Made by a program: the position numbers and the translations under genes
Shown here: positions 60,070 to 64,000 of the stretch, one piece after another
Numbering within the stretch: position 1 is the first letter of the stretch
Layout of the letters: each line of letters begins with the position of its first letter
Notes under the pieces: generated by a model
Databases searched by the model: none
What the model was told of the DNA's origin: nothing
The model's input: only the letters and a program-made list of their open reading frames with translations
NCBI RefSeq assembly: GCF_009796285.1
Contig: NZ_CP047020.1
Coordinates: 3,534,001-3,598,000 of the forward strand
Direction of reading: 5' to 3'
Length of the DNA: 64,000 nucleotides
DNA from: Streptomyces broussonetiae
Lineage (GTDB): Bacteria > Actinomycetota > Actinomycetes > Streptomycetales > Streptomycetaceae

Positions 60070-60729
60070 TCAGGCACCGGTGCCGCCGCCTCCCGGAACA
60101 CCCGAGGCGTGCGTGATGATCTCGTCAATGAGACCGTACTCCTTGGCCTCTTCCGGGGTGAACCAGCGGTCGCGGTCGCCGTCGCGGACGATCGTCTCGA
60201 CGGTCTGACCGGAGTGCAGCGCGGTCAGCTCGGACATGGTCTTCTTGGTCCGCAGCAGGTACTGGGCCTGGATCTTGATGTCCGAGACCGTACCGCCCAG
60301 GCCCGCGGAGCCCTGGTGCATCATGATGTCGGTGTGGGGCAGCGCGAAGCGCTTGCCCGCCGTGCCGCCGGTGAGCAGGAACTGGCCCATCGAGGCCGCC
60401 ATGCCCATGCCGATCGTGACCACGTCGTTCGGGATGTACTGCATGGTGTCGTAGATCGCCATGCCGGCCGTCACCGAGCCGCCGGGGCTGTTGATGTAGA
60501 GGAAGATGTCCTTGTCCGGATCGGCGGCGAGGAGCAGCAGCTGCGCGGTGATCTTGTTGGCGATGTCGTCGTCGACCTGCTGGCCGAGGAAGATGATCCG
60601 CTCGTTGAGCAGCCGGTTGTAGACCTGGTCGCCGAGGCCACCACCGATGGAAGGCTCGCCGGCGGCGGAGGGCATCAGATTCGTCACGTATCCACCTGCT
60701 CGTCTTACGACGGCGCCGGGCCGTCTCAT
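60070..60729 (-). CDS. clpP1: ATP-dependent Clp protease proteolytic subunit ClpP1
   Basis: The 219-residue serine peptidase begins [20 protein letters not shown]. The catalytic Ser lies in [13 protein letters not shown], and the His in [10 protein letters not shown]. The start at 60729 matches the recalled Streptomyces protein and has GAAAGG upstream; a longer frame to 61176 is rejected. A ClgR-type box lies 62-75 bases upstream, in agreement with known ClgR activation of this operon in Streptomyces. Confidence 0.97.
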   Translation of the reverse strand: MRRPGAVVRRAGGYVTNLMPSAAGEPSIGGGLGDQVYNRLLNERIIFLGQQVDDDIANKITAQLLLLAADPDKDIFLYINSPGGSVTAGMAIYDTMQYIPNDVVTIGMGMAASMGQFLLTGGTAGKRFALPHTDIMMHQGSAGLGGTVSDIKIQAQYLLRTKKTMSELTALHSGQTVETIVRDGDRDRWFTPEEAKEYGLIDEIITHASGVPGGGGTGA

Positions 60730-60790
60730 TGTTCTGCCTTTCATGGACCCTAACGCGAGGGTCCCTTCGGGGAATCCCGCAGATGCGGGT

Positions 60791-60804
60791 GTTCGCCGGG
60801 GGCG
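60791..60804. promoter_or_regulatory. ClgR-type activator box upstream of clpP1
   Basis: GTTCGCCGGGGGCG fits the published consensus GTTCGC-Y-N4-RCG exactly, with the symmetric CGC-N5-GCG core. It is 62-75 bases upstream of the clpP1 start. Confidence 0.65.
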
Positions 60805-60935
60805 TAGCGCTCCGCCTCGGGGGCCGGTGCGGCTCGTGGAGGGGGGTGGTGCGGCGATCGGCGGGCCGCGGGTGGGCGCGGGGGCCTGTCGCGCGGTTCC
60901 CCGCGCCCCTTGGGTCGGCTGCCGCTCTCGGTACC

Positions 60936-60972
60936 ACAACGGGCCCCGGGGAAAGTCCCCAGGGCCCGTTGT
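60936..60972 (-). terminator. Terminator downstream of tig
   Basis: ACAACGGGCCC-type arm (60936 on) pairs with the GGGCCCGTTGT arm (to 60972) around AAAGT. It lies 28 bases past the tig stop and separates it from the clpP1 promoter. Confidence 0.8.
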
Positions 60973-61000
60973 ACGTGCCTTACCGGCGCCGTGGGGCCGC

Positions 61001-62371
61001 TCAGCCCTCGGCGTTCTCCTCGGAGGTCTCCGACGCCTCGGCGGCCTCGGTCTCCTCCTCCTCGTCCGACAGGTCGACGATCTCGCCGTTGGTGTCCTTG
61101 ACCGCGGCCTTCTCGACCACGACGGCCAGGGCCTTGCCGCGGGCGACCTCGCCGACCAGGAGCGGCACCTGGCCACCCTCGACGACGGCCTGGGCGAACT
61201 GGTCGGGGGACATGCCGGAGGAGGCCGCGCGCCGCATGAGGTGCTCGGTCAGCTCCTCCTGGTTGACGTTGAGCTTCTCCTGCTTGACCAGCTCGTCGAG
61301 GACGAACTGGGTCTTGATGCCCTTGACCGCAGCCTCGCGGGTCTCGGTCTCGAACTCCTCGGCGGTCTTGCCCTGGATCTCGAGGTACTTCTCGAGGTCG
61401 AGGCCCATCTGGCCGAGCTGGTGGTGCTCCAGGTTGTGCTTGCGGGTGTTGATCTCGTCCTCGAGCAGCTTCTCGGGGACCGGGACCTCGACCAGCTCGA
61501 GGAGCTTCTCCAGGACGCGCTCCTGGGCCTGGGTGGCCTGGTCGAACTGCTTCATGTTGGCCAGGCGCTTGCGGCTGTCGGCCTTCAGCTCGTCCAGGGT
61601 GTCGAACTCGGACGCGAGCTGCGCGAAGTCGTCGTCCAGCTCGGGCAGTTCGCGGGCGGCGACCTGGGTGACCTTGACGGTGACCTCGGCCTCCCGGCCC
61701 GCGGCGGAGCCGCCCTTGAGCTCGGAGGTGAAGGTGGCCTCGCCACCGGCCTCCAGGCCCTTCACGGCGTCGTCGATGCCGTCCAGCAGCTCACCGGAGC
61801 CGATGGTGTAGGAGACGCCGCTCGCGACGCCGTCCTCCAGCACCTCGCCGTCGACCTTGGCCTCCAGGTCGATGGTGACGACGTCGCCGTCCTCGGCGGC
61901 GCGCTCCACCGGGGAGGTGGAGGCGAAGCGCTCGCGGAGCTGCTCGACCGACTTCTCGACGTCCTCGTCGGTGACCTCGACGGCGTCGACCTCGACCTCG
62001 ATACCGGAGTAGTCCGGGATCTCCAGGGCCGGGCGGACGTCGACCTCGGCGGTGAAGTTCAGCGTCTCGCCGTCCTTCAGCTCGGTGATGTCGACCTCGG
62101 GCTGGCCCAGCGGGCTCAGCTCGGCCTCGTTGACCGCCTCGGTGTAGAACTTGGGAAGCGCGTCGTTGACCGCCTCCTCCAGGACCGCACCGCGGCCGAA
62201 CCGCTGGTCGATGACGCGGGCCGGGATCTTGCCCTTGCGGAAGCCCTTCACCGTGACCTGCTGGTTGATCTTCTTGTACGCCGCGTCGAGGCTGTCCTTG
62301 AGCTCCTCGAAGGGCACCTCGACAGTGAGCCGAACCCGAGTCGGGTTCAGGGTCTCCACGGCGCTCTTCAC
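61001..62371 (-). CDS. tig: Trigger factor
   Basis: The 456-residue ribosome-associated chaperone and prolyl isomerase has the ribosome-binding loop near residue 45 ([11 protein letters not shown]), a PPIase domain (about 160-245, [16 protein letters not shown]), and a long helical C-terminal arm. It ends in a strongly acidic tail ([20 protein letters not shown]). The GTG at 62371 has AAGGAGA ahead. It is upstream of clpP1P2 in its usual place. Confidence 0.97.
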   Translation of the reverse strand: MKSAVETLNPTRVRLTVEVPFEELKDSLDAAYKKINQQVTVKGFRKGKIPARVIDQRFGRGAVLEEAVNDALPKFYTEAVNEAELSPLGQPEVDITELKDGETLNFTAEVDVRPALEIPDYSGIEVEVDAVEVTDEDVEKSVEQLRERFASTSPVERAAEDGDVVTIDLEAKVDGEVLEDGVASGVSYTIGSGELLDGIDDAVKGLEAGGEATFTSELKGGSAAGREAEVTVKVTQVAARELPELDDDFAQLASEFDTLDELKADSRKRLANMKQFDQATQAQERVLEKLLELVEVPVPEKLLEDEINTRKHNLEHHQLGQMGLDLEKYLEIQGKTAEEFETETREAAVKGIKTQFVLDELVKQEKLNVNQEELTEHLMRRAASSGMSPDQFAQAVVEGGQVPLLVGEVARGKALAVVVEKAAVKDTNGEIVDLSDEEEETEAAEASETSEENAEG

Positions 62372-62552
62372 GGTTCGGTCTCCTTGTGGCTGACTTCTTG
62401 GTTTCTGCCGAGCCAGACAGGTCCGGCGGATTTCGCCGCCCGGAGGAGTTCGTAGGCCGTGAGGGCCGGGACACACGGGCGCGCAGCTTGCATAGTAACC
62501 GGAGCCGGTCAGCGCCCCAAAAGGCGATCATCACGACGCCGCGAGCCGGTGG

Positions 62553-62626
62553 TCGGGGTGGCGGGATTTGAACCCACGGCCTTCCGCTCCCAAAGCGGAC
62601 GCGCTACCAAGCTGCGCCACACCCCG
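62553..62626 (-). tRNA. tRNA-Pro (anticodon TGG)
   Basis: The cloverleaf on the minus strand has the acceptor stem CGGGGTG with CACCCCG, the anticodon loop TTTGGGA (TGG) on a TCCGC/GCGGA stem, and the T loop GGTTCAAATCC. No CCA is encoded. Confidence 0.95.
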
Positions 62627-62786
62627 TCTGGTGCGACACGTAGGGTACATGCCCCGGCCGATTCCGTCGGCCGCATTCTCCGGGACGGCGCGCGGAAGGT
62701 CTGCGGCGCGAACTCGTTGGCCTCGGCGCCGGGCGACCCGCTACGATGCGTGCAGTGCCGAGGTCACCGACCTGTGTCGCACTGCT

Positions 62787-62857
62787 GCGGGCGTAGCTCA
62801 ATGGTAGAGCCCTAGTCTTCCAAACTAGCTACGCGGGTTCGATTCCCGTCGCCCGCT
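62787..62857 (+). tRNA. tRNA-Gly (anticodon TCC)
   Basis: Acceptor GCGGGCG pairs with CGCCCGC. The anticodon loop CTTCCAA (TCC) sits on CTAGT/ACTAG. The T arm contains GGTTCGATTCC. CCA follows directly in the DNA (62858-62860). An integrase gene points at its 3' end, so it is the likely attachment site of the neighbouring element. Confidence 0.95.
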
Positions 62858-62865
62858 CCATACGC

Positions 62866-62910
62866 CGAAGGCCCAGATCAGGTAGCAAATTTACTACCCC
62901 TGGGCCTTCG
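62866..62910. terminator. Terminator between tRNA-Gly and integrase
   Basis: CGAAGGCCCAG (62866-62876) pairs with CTGGGCCTTCG (62900-62910). The A/T-rich loop contains a nested GTAG/CTAC stem. It would stop both the tRNA and the convergent integrase transcripts. Confidence 0.75.
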
Positions 62911-62927
62911 ATCGTTCCGCGAGCCGT

Positions 62928-64000
62928 TCAGCCCTGCGTGTCCCCCGCGTGCCCCTTGGGCTTCCGGTCTTGCTTCTTCTTCGCTCGGCTCTTCTTCAGT
63001 CCCTTGTCGACGAGCCCACTCACAGCCTCAGCGATCAGCCGATCCCGCTCCGCACTGGCGTGCTGATAGATCAGCGCGGCTCGAGCCGTGCTGTGGCCCA
63101 TGCGCGCCATCAGCTCCCGCGTGCTGGCCCCGGTCGACGCGGCAAGGGTGTTGCCGGTGTGCCGAAGATCATGGAAGTGCAGGCCCTTGATCCCGGCATC
63201 CTCGCAGGCCTTGCGCCACAGCCCGTTGAAGTGATTCCGGCGGGGAGTCGCCCCCTTGGCCCCGACGAAAACAAGACCGTCCGCGCCCGGTTCGGCGTAC
63301 CGCTTCAGATGATCGCGGATGTCCGGGACGATCGCGGCCGGGATGGAGACTGTGCGCTTGCCCGCAGCGCTCTTGGGCGCCTTGATCTCACGCTGACCGT
63401 TGAACAGCTCGGCGACAGCTCGGCGGACACGCACGGCGCCCTGGTCAAGGTCAATGTCCCGGCGGTGCAGGCCGATCAGCTCACCCCAGCGCAGGCCCAG
63501 GAACCCGGCCATGAGCACAAGCGCCCGATAGCGTGGCTGGATCGCGTCGGCGAGGTCGTAGACCTCCTGCACGGTCGCAGTGGGCCGCTCAGGCGTGTGC
63601 ACGACGCTGGCGCCCTTGATGGTGCACGGGTTGCGCCGGATCATCTGGTCGGCGACGGCCGTACCCATGATCGCGCGCAGCAGGGCGTACGCCTTGGCAA
63701 CGGTCGTCGCACCGGTGCCGGCGGCGAGCTTGTCAGCGCGCCAGCGTCGCACGAGCGGGGGCGAGATCTCCGCGACGTTGACGGCCCCGAAGTCGGGTTC
63801 GAGGTGCTGTCGCAGGAGCGATCCGTAGAGCTGACGCGTGGTCGTGGTCAGCTCTCGTTCCTTGATCCACGCGGTGGCATAGGACCCGAAGAGCACCTTC
63901 CCAGCATCCGGGTCGTGCCAGTCACCACGCCGCATCTCGGTCTGCTTGTCGGCAAGCCAGTCGTCCGCGTCCTTCTTCGTGCGGAAGGTCTCCGGGGCGG
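62928..64000 (-). CDS. int: Tyrosine site-specific integrase, 5' end beyond window
   Basis: At least 357 residues of a phage/ICE-type tyrosine recombinase are visible. They include a SAM-like core-binding domain (SYATAWIKERELTTTTRQLYG, QHLEPDFGAVNVAEI) and the catalytic residues Arg (FLGLRWGELIGLH), HxLRH (LHFHDLRHTGNTLA), His (ARMGHSTARAA) and Tyr (LIYQHASAERD). The C-terminus is Lys-rich (KSRAKKKQDRKPKG). The frame stays open to the window edge (DADDWLADKQTE precedes the first in-window ATG at 63935), so the N-terminus is missing. The gene converges with tRNA-Gly, the classic orientation of an element integrated in a tRNA 3' end. Confidence 0.93.
   Translation of the reverse strand, partial: APETFRTKKDADDWLADKQTEMRRGDWHDPDAGKVLFGSYATAWIKERELTTTTRQLYGSLLRQHLEPDFGAVNVAEISPPLVRRWRADKLAAGTGATTVAKAYALLRAIMGTAVADQMIRRNPCTIKGASVVHTPERPTATVQEVYDLADAIQPRYRALVLMAGFLGLRWGELIGLHRRDIDLDQGAVRVRRAVAELFNGQREIKAPKSAAGKRTVSIPAAIVPDIRDHLKRYAEPGADGLVFVGAKGATPRRNHFNGLWRKACEDAGIKGLHFHDLRHTGNTLAASTGASTRELMARMGHSTARAALIYQHASAERDRLIAEAVSGLVDKGLKKSRAKKKQDRKPKGHAGDTQG

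Noticed and set aside
62820..62910. Exact attachment core in the tRNA-Gly 3' end
   Set aside because: The opposite end of the element lies outside the window, so the repeated core cannot be defined here.

Overview
The window is chromosomal DNA of a Streptomyces or a very close relative. The evidence is the very high GC content, frequent GTG starts, and the block mreB-mreC-mreD-mrdA-rodA next to ndk, folC, valS, clpX, clpP2, clpP1 and tig. Streptomyces-type families are also present (CYTH-CHAD protein, DUF4360, three-component P450, PP2C/ATPase regulators, a MelC2-like tyrosinase). Most genes lie on the minus strand.

Right part (about 41.0-62.9 kb) is conserved core. Read on the minus strand it runs tig, clpP1, clpP2, clpX, valS, folC, a DUF4233 protein, ndk, mreB, mreC, mreD, mrdA (PBP2), rodA, CYTH-CHAD, a TIGR03960 radical SAM protein and a small coupled ORF. 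tRNA-Pro(TGG) and tRNA-Gly(TCC) lie at 62.5-62.9 kb. A tyrosine recombinase points at the tRNA-Gly and runs off the window end, so an integrated element probably begins there.

Left and middle part (about 1-41 kb) is accessory. The usual downstream partner of the radical SAM gene, the TIGR03936/DUF2344 protein, sits at 0.3-1.1 kb, about 40 kb away. The intervening DNA carries three copies, two of them degraded, of the same junction (end of the radical SAM gene, small ORF, hairpin terminator) at 31.2, 35.4 and 40.9 kb. I read this as a recurrently used insertion hotspot. Contents from left to right: a hydrophobic repeat protein and cyclophilin; nine short exported proteins in four families (3.3-8.2 kb); a condensation-domain protein with a tyrosinase (8.5-10.9 kb); an amino-acid permease fused to a PP2C phosphatase and an anti-sigma-type ATPase (11.1-13.7 kb); a ferredoxin, ferredoxin reductase and P450 operon (15.8-18.7 kb); a PAS-PAS-GAF-PP2C-ATPase protein (21.2-23.7 kb); a P1B-4 metal ATPase with an NmtR-like repressor (24-26.5 kb); decayed transporter and DyP genes (26.5-27.3 kb); a ZIP transporter; an arsenic cluster with an aquaporin in place of an efflux pump (29-31 kb); a beta-helix secreted protein; an IS481-like element whose transposase is mostly gone but which holds a DUF4360 gene; and a four-gene DyP peroxidase, TPR, DUF4331 operon (35.8-40.1 kb).

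The most unusual items are the permease-PP2C-ATPase fusion, the cluster of small exported proteins with a shared palindrome upstream of three of them, the DyP/TPR/DUF4331 operon, and the repeated junction scars that record how this region was assembled.
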